Source: Chryseobacterium gleum
GTDB lineage: Bacteria; Bacteroidota; Bacteroidia; NS11-12g; UBA955
Direction: 5' to 3'
Length of the DNA stretch: 34,150 nt
NCBI GenBank assembly: GCA_945870885.1
Contig: CAMBTR010000006.1
Coordinates: forward strand, 1 to 34,150
The notes under the pieces are model-generated. The model was not told the origin of the DNA. It did not search any database and worked only from the letters and a program-made list of their open reading frames with translations. Of the stretch, positions 7,563 to 16,700 are shown in pieces. Both the position numbers and the translations under genes were made by a program. Each line of letters begins with the position of its first letter. Position 1 is the first letter of the stretch.

Positions 7563-8627
7563 TTAGTTCGGGGTATTGAACTTGCTGGTGTCAATAGAAT
7601 AATGGCGACCTACTTTGTTGTTTTTAGCCATCAATTCTTTGATTTTGTTTAATTTCTCGATCATCTTTTCACCGTCTTTGGCATCGTAATCGTTAGCAAT
7701 TAAAGCATTGCAAGATTCGATTGCTTTATCGGGCATATCTAAAATAGTATACAGAACAGCATTATTATAATCACAAGCATATCTCAATTTGCGTTCTGAT
7801 TTTTCATCGGCGGCATACTTCGCACGAACGCCAGTCATGTATTCAATGCTACTCATCAACTCTGCACGTGTTGCAGCATCGATGCCATTGGCGGTTACCT
7901 TAGCAACGCTAGCCTTCATTTTTGCCATGTTGGCAACCCAAGCTTCGTTTTCAGGGTGCTTCTTAGAATCTGTTGTCCACAAACTCGCTTGGTCTGTGCT
8001 TACAGGAAAACCATATTTGTCGTTGATTGAGTAATTCAAACTGTTCAACCAAGATTCCATGTGCTCTTTCACTAATTTGTTAGAAATGGCCTGGCGGTTA
8101 TTGCTGAAGTATCTTTCTGCCTCAGAATAGCTGCTGAATTCCGGGCTTTTCCATTCCATTTTAGTGGTGCTGTTGCTGATTGTGCTGCGGTTGATCAACA
8201 CGTTGCTTTGCCAATCTTTGGCTGAGTAGGTTGCGCCAATACTATAGTTTACATTCGACCAATAGTAGTATCGAGTAGCGGTTATAACACCTTCTTTATT
8301 TTTGGTTTCTTCTTTGCGCTGGTCGATTTTCTGACCATCAAACATCAAATCATCAAAGTTTACCGTGAATTGTGCATGACCTCCGCCATATACTTTTTTC
8401 CAACCTTGAAGGTTTACGCGCTCTTCGATGGAAGAGGCCGACATTGCATTGGAAATAGTAGAAGGAACCTCAACGCGAACATTGTAAGTTCTCCAGGTGC
8501 TGTCCAACGGAGTTGAAGGCAAGTCACGGTATTGGTATGGCACGAATACGCGATCTAAGTCGATTTTTTGGGCTGTTCCTAAACCAGTCAATAACGTGGT
8601 TAAGGCAATGATAAACTGTTTTTTCAT
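7563..8627 (-). CDS. Secreted protein of unknown function
   Basis: I do not recognise this 354-residue protein. It begins with a clear signal peptide (MKKQFIIALTTLLTGLGTAQ), so it is probably exported to the periplasm or cell surface. The middle is rich in Tyr, Ser and Asn (for example YYYWSNVNYSIGATYS), and the last 80 residues look helical and TPR-like (YNNAVLYTILDMPDKAIESCNALI). No catalytic motif, lipobox or C-terminal sorting domain is visible. ATG 8627 is used because it starts the signal peptide; the frame is open from a TTG at 8636. It is the last gene on this strand before the terminator at 7509-7540, and 89 bases separate it from pepF, so it may have its own promoter. Confidence 0.8.
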   Translation of the reverse strand: MKKQFIIALTTLLTGLGTAQKIDLDRVFVPYQYRDLPSTPLDSTWRTYNVRVEVPSTISNAMSASSIEERVNLQGWKKVYGGGHAQFTVNFDDLMFDGQKIDQRKEETKNKEGVITATRYYYWSNVNYSIGATYSAKDWQSNVLINRSTISNSTTKMEWKSPEFSSYSEAERYFSNNRQAISNKLVKEHMESWLNSLNYSINDKYGFPVSTDQASLWTTDSKKHPENEAWVANMAKMKASVAKVTANGIDAATRAELMSSIEYMTGVRAKYAADEKSERKLRYACDYNNAVLYTILDMPDKAIESCNALIANDYDAKDGEKMIEKLNKIKELMAKNNKVGRHYSIDTSKFNTPN

Positions 8628-8716
8628 GAACTGCAAAATTCGTTATTGTTTCTTGAATTATTCATCAGACGATTGTCAAACTATGTTGAATTTGATGAAA
8701 AATGGATTTCCGTCGC

Positions 8717-10420
8717 TTAATTATCGATGGCGGCCAATTCAACCTGTACGAATTGCATCAAATCGCTAATATAACTCTCTGAGAATTCAAATTTTACACC
8801 GGCCGTTTCATAAATGTTAGGGATGCTTCTTGTATTTCCCAGTTTCAAAAATGCCTTGTAATCTTCGATGGCTGCTTGTCCTTTGGTAATATAGTTTTTC
8901 CAAACACCCACGGCGCCCAATTGCGCAAATCCATATTCGATATAGTAAAATGGTACTTCAAAAATATGAAGTTGTTTGTGCCAAGAATTTTCTAATGCCG
9001 ATTCCAAGTCGGTGTAATCTACTTCGCCACTGCCAAAACGACCACATAGTTCTAGCCATTTTGCAGTTCGTTCGGCCTCGGAATGGGTCGGGTGCTCGTA
9101 AATCCAATGTTGAAACGCATCAACTTGAGCAATCCAGGGTAAGGTGCCTAAAATCCCCTCCAATTGTTCGCTCTTGGCACGATCGAGGAGGTTTTTATCG
9201 TCAAAATAAGCATCCCAAGTGTTCATCGTGAGCAATTCCATGCTCATGCTAGCTAGCTCGGCGACTTCACTCGGAGTATTCTTATAAGCGTTTAATGTCA
9301 ACGGAGACATTTCGAAACTATGAATCGCATGACCTGCTTCGTGGACCAAGGTCTCAACATCGCGAAGGTTTCCGCTTGCATTCATGAAAATAAAGGGCAT
9401 GTTGGTTTTTGCCAAAGGATAGTTGTATCCGCCTGGTGCTTTTCCCAATCGAGAATCCAAGTCCAAGAGGTTGTGCGATTTCATTGTTTTGATGCATTCT
9501 CCGAAATAGAGGTCAACGCGTTCCAAACAATCTATTCCTTTTTCCAGCAATTGGTCGCCGCCCGTGAAAGGTTTCAATGGCTCTCTGCCCAAAGGATCCA
9601 CTGCGGTGTCCCATGGTTTTAAAGAATCCAGGCCCATTTTTTCTTTGCGATCTCGCATCAACGATTTAAGCATCGGCACAACGGCTGTTTCTACACTGCG
9701 ATGGAAATCTTTGCACGCGTCTACATTGTAGTCGTATCGACCCATGGCCTTAAACATGTAGTCACGGAAATTATCGAACCCGGCATTCACGGCCAACTGA
9801 TTACGCAATTGCACCATTTTGTTGAAAATGCCATTTAATTTGTCGGTGTCTTCCGCACGTCGTTTTTGCATCGAATGCCAAACCAATTCTCGCTTTTGAC
9901 GGTCGGTTTGCATCAGGATATTGCTAGCCTGTTGGAGGGTTATGGTTTGTCCGTCCCATTCAATCGACATATTTCCTTGAACGGATGAGTATTCTTGGGC
10001 GAGGGTGGCCAATTCGCTTTGAAGGGGGATGTTTTCCTCGCGGAAAATTTCAACGGCACCTTTTAATCCGCGGATATAAATCTCATTGCCTTCATTGAGT
10101 TGACGCAGGGATTCGGCGAAGGGGGAGTCAACGATTTTGCGATTCAATTGATCTTCCAGCGGCGATAGATGGGGCTGGATTTCCTGAACAAATGTTAGAT
10201 ATGAGGCTTCGTGGTCTTTGTTTTGGGTATCGCAGGTCATTTTGATATAGCGCCAAGCCATATCTTCGGACAATGCACTTTCTAGGTCGCTGACATCTTG
10301 CAGAAATTGCTCAAAATCTGGGGCATTTATGATGCTGCGATCTAGTAAGGAATCAAATAGAGGAATCACATCGTCTTTCGATTGAACGACGAAGGGGTTG
10401 GGAATAAAAGAAGAAGACAT
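8717..10420 (-). CDS. M3 family oligoendopeptidase (PepF-like)
   Basis: A cytoplasmic zinc metallopeptidase that cleaves short peptides. The 567-residue protein has the M3 catalytic motif HEAGHAIHSFE with H360-E361-x-x-H364, and the downstream acidic residues (TPSEVAELASMSMELL) that supply the third zinc ligand in this family. The long helical N-terminal half and the length fit the M3B oligoendopeptidase F group. There is no signal peptide. It starts 7 bases after the DUF5606 gene ends, so the two are probably cotranscribed. Exact substrates cannot be inferred. Confidence 0.93.
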   Translation of the reverse strand: MSSSFIPNPFVVQSKDDVIPLFDSLLDRSIINAPDFEQFLQDVSDLESALSEDMAWRYIKMTCDTQNKDHEASYLTFVQEIQPHLSPLEDQLNRKIVDSPFAESLRQLNEGNEIYIRGLKGAVEIFREENIPLQSELATLAQEYSSVQGNMSIEWDGQTITLQQASNILMQTDRQKRELVWHSMQKRRAEDTDKLNGIFNKMVQLRNQLAVNAGFDNFRDYMFKAMGRYDYNVDACKDFHRSVETAVVPMLKSLMRDRKEKMGLDSLKPWDTAVDPLGREPLKPFTGGDQLLEKGIDCLERVDLYFGECIKTMKSHNLLDLDSRLGKAPGGYNYPLAKTNMPFIFMNASGNLRDVETLVHEAGHAIHSFEMSPLTLNAYKNTPSEVAELASMSMELLTMNTWDAYFDDKNLLDRAKSEQLEGILGTLPWIAQVDAFQHWIYEHPTHSEAERTAKWLELCGRFGSGEVDYTDLESALENSWHKQLHIFEVPFYYIEYGFAQLGAVGVWKNYITKGQAAIEDYKAFLKLGNTRSIPNIYETAGVKFEFSESYISDLMQFVQVELAAIDN

Positions 10421-10427
10421 AGGTGAC

Positions 10428-10976
10428 TTAGCTACCCATTTTGCGTGGGGTGGTGGTCTTTGATTTTGCGCCGGTGGCAGTTTTAGAAGGAACGATTTTC
10501 TTGGTTGCTACGGCTTTTTTGGCTTTTGCATCGGTGGTTTTTGGCGCATCGGCATCGGCACCTTCTTCGGCAGACTCTTCTTTGTCGATGTTGGCCCAAT
10601 CCAAATCAGTGCCTTTTAACATTCCGTACCAAACGAACAATTTTTTCATGTCTGAAGTGTAGACACGTTCGCGATCGTAGCTAGGGAGTGCCAACGACAT
10701 GAAGGCTTTTACTTCATCATTGTCGGCTTTAGCATCAGGAATGGCTTTTCCAGACTCTTCCAAAGATTTGATGGTCATGAGGACATTGGCCAATTTGACT
10801 TCTGCATCTTCGGTAAACATAGCAATATCGCTAAGGATACTGATTCTCTGTCGTGGGTTGGTGCCGAAGCGCTTTCCATCTGTAAGAGATTCGAGGATCA
10901 AACCATTTTTATTTCTACCTAAAATTTTGTGCAATCCGGGCATTCCCGTTACCGATACAACGTCTTTCAATTCCAT
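10428..10976 (-). CDS. DUF5606 family protein
   Basis: A small cytoplasmic protein of a Bacteroidota family of unknown function. The first 120 or so residues are the conserved part: MELKDVVSVTGMPGLHKILG, then LESLTDGKRFGTNPRQRISILSDIAMFT, a pattern I recognise as DUF5606. Residues from about 125 to 182 form a low-complexity tail rich in Ala, Lys and Thr, likely disordered, with a very basic end that could touch nucleic acid or ribosomes (inference only). It lies directly upstream of the oligoendopeptidase gene and 39 bases after the small unknown gene that follows the symporter. Confidence 0.85.
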   Translation of the reverse strand: MELKDVVSVTGMPGLHKILGRNKNGLILESLTDGKRFGTNPRQRISILSDIAMFTEDAEVKLANVLMTIKSLEESGKAIPDAKADNDEVKAFMSLALPSYDRERVYTSDMKKLFVWYGMLKGTDLDWANIDKEESAEEGADADAPKTTDAKAKKAVATKKIVPSKTATGAKSKTTTPRKMGS

Positions 10977-11015
10977 AAGAATACAAATTTCGCCAAATGC
11001 GGTTGAATAAACAAA

Positions 11016-11366
11016 CTAAGCGATGTGCTTACGGGTATATACTTTTTGGAATTCTCTCAATAGCACCGCCTTGGACATGTTTTCTGGGGTATTTCCGCCC
11101 ATACTTTGTACAAAACGATACTGTTTTTCGGTGAGGTCCACGCGATAAACCACCTTCATCCAGGTGCTGTGGTGTTGGGTTTGAAGTGTTTCGATGCAAG
11201 CCAGTAGTTCGGGAATCATCGATTCGAGTGTGGGATACAGATCTTGTCCAAAGGTGAATCCCATCAAACCAAAATCTTTTTCAATTTGATCTTTTACGGC
11301 CATGAGTAATTCTTGACTCTCCGAGGCGGGCAAATCCGCTTTCCAGCTGTTGGTGATCTCGTTCAT
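11016..11366 (-). CDS. Small protein of unknown function, coupled to the symporter gene
   Basis: I do not recognise this 116-residue, mostly helical, soluble protein. Its ATG at 11366-11364 overlaps the TGA of the upstream symporter gene by one base (TGATG), a classic translational-coupling arrangement, so I use this start and not the earlier ATG at 11381, which would overlap further. Visible features are an acidic N-terminal helix (PASESQELLMAVKDQIEKDFG), a central LYPTLESMIPELLACIETLQ helix, and YRVDLTEKQYRFVQSMGG near the end. It has no signal peptide or membrane segment. It may act with the symporter or be a general housekeeping protein; there is no direct evidence for either. Confidence 0.75.
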   Translation of the reverse strand: MNEITNSWKADLPASESQELLMAVKDQIEKDFGLMGFTFGQDLYPTLESMIPELLACIETLQTQHHSTWMKVVYRVDLTEKQYRFVQSMGGNTPENMSKAVLLREFQKVYTRKHIA

Positions 11367-12643
11367 CAGTCCTTTTCCCATTTGTCAACGGCCGCAGTTG
11401 CTAGACCATTGCCCAAGACGTTTGTCATGGATCTTCCCATATCGCAAAAATGGTCGATGGGTAAAATTAGGGCGATGCCTTCCGCTGGAATGTCGAACAT
11501 AGCGCAAGTAGCGGCCACCACAACCAGGGAAGCGCGTGGAACACCGGCAATGCCTTTTGACGTAAGCATCAAAACCAAAAGCATCGTGAGTTGCGTACCC
11601 AAATCGAGTGGAATTCCATAGGCTTGGGCGATGAAAATCGAGGCGAAGGTCATGTACATCATCGAACCATCGAGGTTAAAGGAGTAGCCAAGGGGAAGGA
11701 TGAAACTAACGATCTTTTTACGACACCCGAATTTTTCCAATTCTTCGGTGAGTTTTGGGAAAACAGCTTCGCTCGATGTCGTGCTGAATGCCACCATCAA
11801 CGGGGTTTTGAGGTGGTTTAGGAGGGTGCCTAATTGCTTGCGGAGTATTAAGTATCCAACGGCGAGTAATAGGATCCAGAGCAGGGTGAGGCCGACATAG
11901 AACGATGCCATGTAATAGCCGTAAACCTTGAGTATCCCGAGTCCTTTTGTGGCGATGATTGCCGTAATTCCACCAAACACACCGAGCGGTGCAAACCACA
12001 TTACATAGCCCACCAGGATTAGGATTACTTTGCTCAAGTTATCTAGGAACTTAACGATGCTTTCGCCTTTTTCGCCGTATTGGGTAAGTGCAATTCCGAA
12101 GAATATCGAAAATACAACAATTTGAAGTATTTCGTTGGTAGCCAAAGCTTCAAATATGCTTTTTGGGAAAAGGTGTTCGATGAAATGTTGTATGGAAAAG
12201 CTTTGTGTCTTCCCAATTACATCGGCCGCGGCAGAAGTATCTAAGGCATTGATATTCAGGTGAAGGGATTCTCCGGGTTTGAAATAATTGACAAGCATCA
12301 ATCCCAATAGCAAGGAGGCTAGGGACGCGCTGAAAAACCAAATCATAGAGCGACCGCCAACGCGACCAACGGCCTTTAGGTTACCCATTTTTGCGATACC
12401 TACAATCAACGTAGTAATAACCAGAGGCGCAATAATCATTTGCACCAATCGCAAGAAAACGCCGGTAAGGATTTTGAAATACTGACCAATATGTTCAGAC
12501 CGAACGATATCTTTTAACGCGCCAGAAGCATCTTTAATTTGAATGGTTTCAGGGAAGTAAATATGGATGAGTTGGCCGGTAATCGCACCCAAAATCATGG
12601 CTGCGATGATGTACCAAGTAAGGTTTTGTTTTTGTTGACTCAT
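11366..12643 (-). CDS. Dicarboxylate/amino acid:cation symporter (DAACS family)
   Basis: An inner-membrane carrier that couples uptake of C4-dicarboxylates or acidic amino acids to Na+ or H+. The 425-residue protein has about eight membrane helices plus two re-entrant regions. Family motifs seen are FLRLVQMIIAPLVITTLIVGI (helix 3 region), the serine-rich hairpin as FSTTSSEAVFP, and GYSFNLDGSMMYMTFASIF. The helix-8 TSKGIAGVPRASLVV and the final DRSMTNVLGN-type motif (here MGRSMTNVLGNGLA) are also present. Members include GltP, GltT and DctA, and substrate choice cannot be made from sequence. A -7-like box lies 8 bases upstream of the ATG. It is divergent from the epimerase gene. Confidence 0.93.
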   Translation of the reverse strand: MSQQKQNLTWYIIAAMILGAITGQLIHIYFPETIQIKDASGALKDIVRSEHIGQYFKILTGVFLRLVQMIIAPLVITTLIVGIAKMGNLKAVGRVGGRSMIWFFSASLASLLLGLMLVNYFKPGESLHLNINALDTSAAADVIGKTQSFSIQHFIEHLFPKSIFEALATNEILQIVVFSIFFGIALTQYGEKGESIVKFLDNLSKVILILVGYVMWFAPLGVFGGITAIIATKGLGILKVYGYYMASFYVGLTLLWILLLAVGYLILRKQLGTLLNHLKTPLMVAFSTTSSEAVFPKLTEELEKFGCRKKIVSFILPLGYSFNLDGSMMYMTFASIFIAQAYGIPLDLGTQLTMLLVLMLTSKGIAGVPRASLVVVAATCAMFDIPAEGIALILPIDHFCDMGRSMTNVLGNGLATAAVDKWEKD

Positions 12644-12651
12644 GGTTACTG

Positions 12652-12659
12652 CAAGTATA
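12652..12659 (-). promoter_or_regulatory. Possible -7 box of the symporter gene
   Basis: Read on the minus strand, TATACTTG differs from TAnnTTTG at one position and ends 8 bases before the ATG at 12643. The assignment is weak alone but similar to other very short leaders in this window. Confidence 0.35.
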
Positions 12660-12718
12660 CATCAGGGAAGGGTAGAAAGGAAACGGGGGTTGGGGTTTCA
12701 AAGGTCAAAAAATCGTTG

Positions 12719-12726
12719 TAGGTTTG
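12719..12726 (+). promoter_or_regulatory. -7 box of the heptose epimerase gene
   Basis: TAGGTTTG matches TAnnTTTG and ends 5 bases before ATG 12732. A weak TTTC sits 19 bases upstream where the -33 TTTG is expected. Transcription would begin at or very near the start codon. Confidence 0.55.
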
Positions 12727-12731
12727 TTGTA

Positions 12732-13697
12732 ATGATTGTTGTAACCGGAGCCGCAGGATTTATAGGGTCTGCCTTGTTGGGAGAACTACAGAGAATGGGC
12801 TATGGCGATTTGATTGCTGTGGATGATTTTTCCGTTCAGGCAAAGTCGGCCAATTATCAAAACAAGCGAATTACGCAGTTCGTGGAGCGCAGCGATTTCT
12901 TCGATTGGCTATCTCACAATTCCAAACGCATACAATTCATTTTTCACATAGGGGCACGCACCCGTACCGATGAATTTGATGAAGCTGTTTTGCAACATTT
13001 GAATGTGGAATATTCGCAAAAAATGTGGCAAGCCTGCGCAGATAATAATATTCCCTTGATCTATGCATCCTCTGCCGCCACCTATGGCGATGGTACCCAA
13101 GGTTTTTCTGATGAGCCCGCATCGTTGGATTCATTGAGCCCTCTGAATCCCTATGGAAATAGCAAACATCGTTTTGATTTATGGGTGATGGAGCAGAAAA
13201 AGACGCCACCGTTTTGGGCTGGATTCAAGTTCTTTAATGTCTTTGGTCCCAATGAATATCATAAAGATAGAATGGCTTCAGTAGTATTCCATGCCTATAA
13301 TCAGATCAAAGAAACCGGGGAGGTATCGCTTTTTAGAAGTCATAACAAGGATTTCGCCAATGGCGCTCAGGAACGCGATTTTATCTATGTAAAAGATGTC
13401 CTTTCCGTGATGATGCATTTTTTGGTTCATCGCAAGAACAGCGGATTGTATAATTTGGGGACAGGAACCTGTAGGACGTTTGAGGATCTGGCGAATGCGG
13501 TTTTTGCGGCCATGTATTTGGCGCCGGAAATTCATTTCGTGGATATGCCATTGGATATTCGCGATAAATATCAATATCACACCCAAGCCAATATGGATCG
13601 TTTGGTGGCGGCGGGATATAAATTGCCGTTTACGCCGTTAGAGATTGCGGTGGATGATTACGTGAAGAATTATTTGATTTCTGGACAATATTTATAA
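12732..13697 (+). CDS. hldD: ADP-L-glycero-D-manno-heptose 6-epimerase
   Basis: Converts ADP-D,D-heptose to ADP-L,D-heptose for the lipopolysaccharide core. The 321-residue short-chain dehydrogenase has the NAD(P)-binding motif VTGAAGFIGSAL at the N-terminus, SSAATYGDG (catalytic Ser/Thr region), the Tyr-x3-Lys motif in NPYGNSKHRFD, and the strongly diagnostic stretch FKFFNVFGPNEYHKDRMASV followed by AQERDFIYVKDV. ATG 12732 gives the canonical MIVVTGAAGF start; the frame is open 90 bases further upstream but that would include the promoter. It implies a heptose-containing LPS or related glycan. No other heptose genes are adjacent. Confidence 0.95.
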   Translation: MIVVTGAAGFIGSALLGELQRMGYGDLIAVDDFSVQAKSANYQNKRITQFVERSDFFDWLSHNSKRIQFIFHIGARTRTDEFDEAVLQHLNVEYSQKMWQACADNNIPLIYASSAATYGDGTQGFSDEPASLDSLSPLNPYGNSKHRFDLWVMEQKKTPPFWAGFKFFNVFGPNEYHKDRMASVVFHAYNQIKETGEVSLFRSHNKDFANGAQERDFIYVKDVLSVMMHFLVHRKNSGLYNLGTGTCRTFEDLANAVFAAMYLAPEIHFVDMPLDIRDKYQYHTQANMDRLVAAGYKLPFTPLEIAVDDYVKNYLISGQYL

Positions 13698-13700
13698 CAA

Positions 13701-13730
13701 TTGAAGGTTTAATTTGAAGCTATATATTTG
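13701..13730 (+). promoter_or_regulatory. Promoter of the sensor kinase gene
   Basis: TTG at 13701-13703, a 19-base spacer, and TATATTTG at 13723-13730 match the Bacteroidota -33/-7 layout. The -7 box ends only 3 bases before ATG 13734, so the message would be leaderless or the true start could be slightly downstream. Confidence 0.6.
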
Positions 13731-13733
13731 ATA

Positions 13734-16700
13734 ATGAATCGCTTTCAAAGAAATACACTGCTTCTGATTTTAGGCGCCATGTTGGTTGCCGTTGGACAGG
13801 TATTTATGATTCGCGAACAGAATTTGGGCGCTGAGAAAGGCCTGATGAACTTGTCGAACCGCATCGAGGAGTCTATGATTAATGCGCAAGCGTTGATTTT
13901 ACAAGTTGATGATTCTATCGATAAGAAAGAGCAACTGTTGGTCAAATCCACGCATTTGGATTGGGCGGGTTATGAGCGACTTTCTCAGACTTTGCAGACC
14001 CAAGGCGTTGATTTTTTTGTGTATGAATTTGGGCAGCCTGTATTTTGGTCGACCCAGAATTTTCAGATCTCCCCAAATTTTGAAAAACCCATCGAGTTGC
14101 AAAAGCAGGGAAATATGTTTGTGGCAGTTTATCACAGGCAACGAGATGGGAAATCCTTTGCCTATGTGCTTCCGTTGATAGAGGCCAAGGAGATTTCGTA
14201 TACCCAGAGTAGTGTTTTTCAGAATTCGAATGTGGTGGAATATTCCATAAGCAGAAATCCGGTTGAGAATTCTACGCCAGTAATAGTTCCAGATATGGAA
14301 CTATTCTATTTGGTGGTTTCCAATTATCAGCATCCTTATTGGTTTGATATTCTGTTTTTATTGGGTGCTTTGATGATTAGTGCGGCGGTGTTCGGAATCA
14401 CAAAGTCGAGCAAGTTTCATTTGTTGGCGGTGGGTGGTTTATTCGCAACCTGGCTTGGCGTGTATTGGCTGTTTTCACATGGATATACACTCGAAACACT
14501 GCGCTCAACACCCTTATTTTCTCATGAACTGTTCTTTGCTTCCCAGAGCGGTGGGTCGCTTGGAGAATTGATATTTATTACGGTCTTGGGCTTGTTTGTG
14601 GTCAGCAGTTTGGTGCGATGGCTTGAGCAATGGATTCAGAAATCAGGCCAACCCTTGGCTGGTTTTGTTTTAAGTAATCTGGCGATGCAGGCGAGTTTGT
14701 GGATGTTGGTTTGGCTGTTGTTGAATGGTGTGAACTTGGTCCATTTAGGTCGGATCAATCTAGATTTTCAACAATTTCACCGGCTCACATTATTTTCATT
14801 TATTGCCGTTGCTACGTTGGCCGTGCAATGGGTTGCGTTCTACCGCTTAAATGGTTTTGCCTGGAGCGTTTTGCAGGTACAGTCTACATGGATTGTTCGA
14901 TTGATTTCTGTGGCTCAGGCCATGCCGCCGTTGGTCTTTGTTTACATCACACCAGATTTAACAGATATTTTCCCTTATTGGATGGGTTTCATTGCTGCTT
15001 GGATTGGATTTGAGTGGTGGATGAAGGACCGAAAAGATTGGATGCGCGTGGTGCTTCGTGTAGTTTTTGCGGGGATTTTAATTAGTAGTTTGTTTGCTAA
15101 GGAATCCGCCATCAAAGAAAAAAGAACGAGGCGCTATTTGGCCGAAAATCTCTTGCAAGGGACTGATATCGAAACAGCTGAACGCCTGAAAAAAACGGAA
15201 TCGATGTTGCTAGTTGACAAAGGCATCGTGGACTATTATACCTGTACCGATGAAACCAAAGCCGAGTTCGAAAAGCGATTGAGAGAGCTCTATTTTGGTC
15301 CTTATTTGGCCGATTTCGAGGTCAATTTTTTGGATTTCAATTCGTTGGGTAAATCGTACCGACAAGAAAATTCCTACGATTATCCGGCAATAAGTCAGTT
15401 GGTTAGGGGCGAAGATTGCGTTCCGGTAACCACCAATTTCGTAAAGGTTAATAATTACAAACTCAAAGGCAGTTTTATCGGTCGTTTTGATGTCAGCTCC
15501 GCAGTGGGCTATCACGGCGTTTTCTTTGTGATCTTATCCCCTCGATTGTCGTCCATGGAAGGCCGATTGAGTGATTTATTCAATCGGAATGTGTTGGAGC
15601 CTTTGTACGCCGACAATCAATACAGTTTTGCCATTTACAATAACAATCGATTGAATTATTCTTATGGATCGGTAGATTATCCGTTGGACAATCGCTGGCA
15701 TGGGAAGTACAATGATTCAATGGCGGCCAATGACGGTGGTGGCAAGGGTTTCTTGTTGGCCGAGGGCGTAAGTCATTTTGTGCTTACGGATGGCTTAAAT
15801 AATACGGTGGTGTTGTCTCGAAGTCAGATCGACTTTATTGGTTCGATTACGGGTTTTACGGTGCTTGGACTCGGAGGAATTTTGCTGGTACTGCTTTATT
15901 ATTTTGTGCTGTGGCTTCGGCAGCACATCATCGTAATGGGCGATATTACGGGCAAAAAGTTAAAGTTGCTGAAGAATTTGCGTAGCAGGATGCCGATGGG
16001 AAATCAGGGAGAATTGTTCATCGCCAATCGTTTGCAGCTTTATGTGACGTGGATGGTGTTTGCGACGTTTTTGGTGGTGCTGTTTGTAACGGTGAATTAT
16101 TTCGTAAGGAATTATTCTGAGACGCAGAAAGACGGTTTGAGGCAGAAGGCGAACGAAATCGCATCGAAGTTGAGCAGTAAAGTAAACATTGATGCGGTGT
16201 ACGACAAATATCAAACAGGGCTGGTGTATGATTTGGCGGAGTATTACAATACGGATATCAATTTGTATCGCGCGGATGGGACTTTGTTAGTATCGACCAA
16301 TGATCGTTTGATTGAAGAAAGCGTTCGCGGTCGGTTGATGAATCCGTCTGTGTATCGCAAAATGTCGAATTTGGGTTCGTCTACCTCGCTCATCAATGAG
16401 AGTTTAGGCGATTTGGACTATATCTCTTCGTATACAGCATTGTTAAACAAGGATTTGAAGGTGAAGGGGTATTTGAATTTGCCGTATTTCTCGAATCGTA
16501 AGGATTTGTATCGCGACATTTCTGAGTATGCGGTTACGATTATCAATTTGTTTGCTTTGGTTTTTGCGATCATGATTGTGATTGCATATTTGGTGGCCCA
16601 GCGCATTGCCTTGCCATTGAATTTGATTCGCAAGCAGTTGGCATCGATTAAGATTGGGGAGAGGAATCAGCCTTTGGATTGGGACAAGAACGATGAGATT

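Noticed and set aside
8677-8683. TAGTTTG on the minus strand as a promoter for the secreted-protein gene (also at 11012-11018 before the DUF5606 gene)
   Set aside because: One base shorter than TAnnTTTG and with no -33 element, so I did not call these promoters.
15907-15929. TGTGCTG/CAGCACA inverted repeat in the sensor kinase gene
   Set aside because: Seven base pairs with a 9-base loop is within chance expectation for a window this size.
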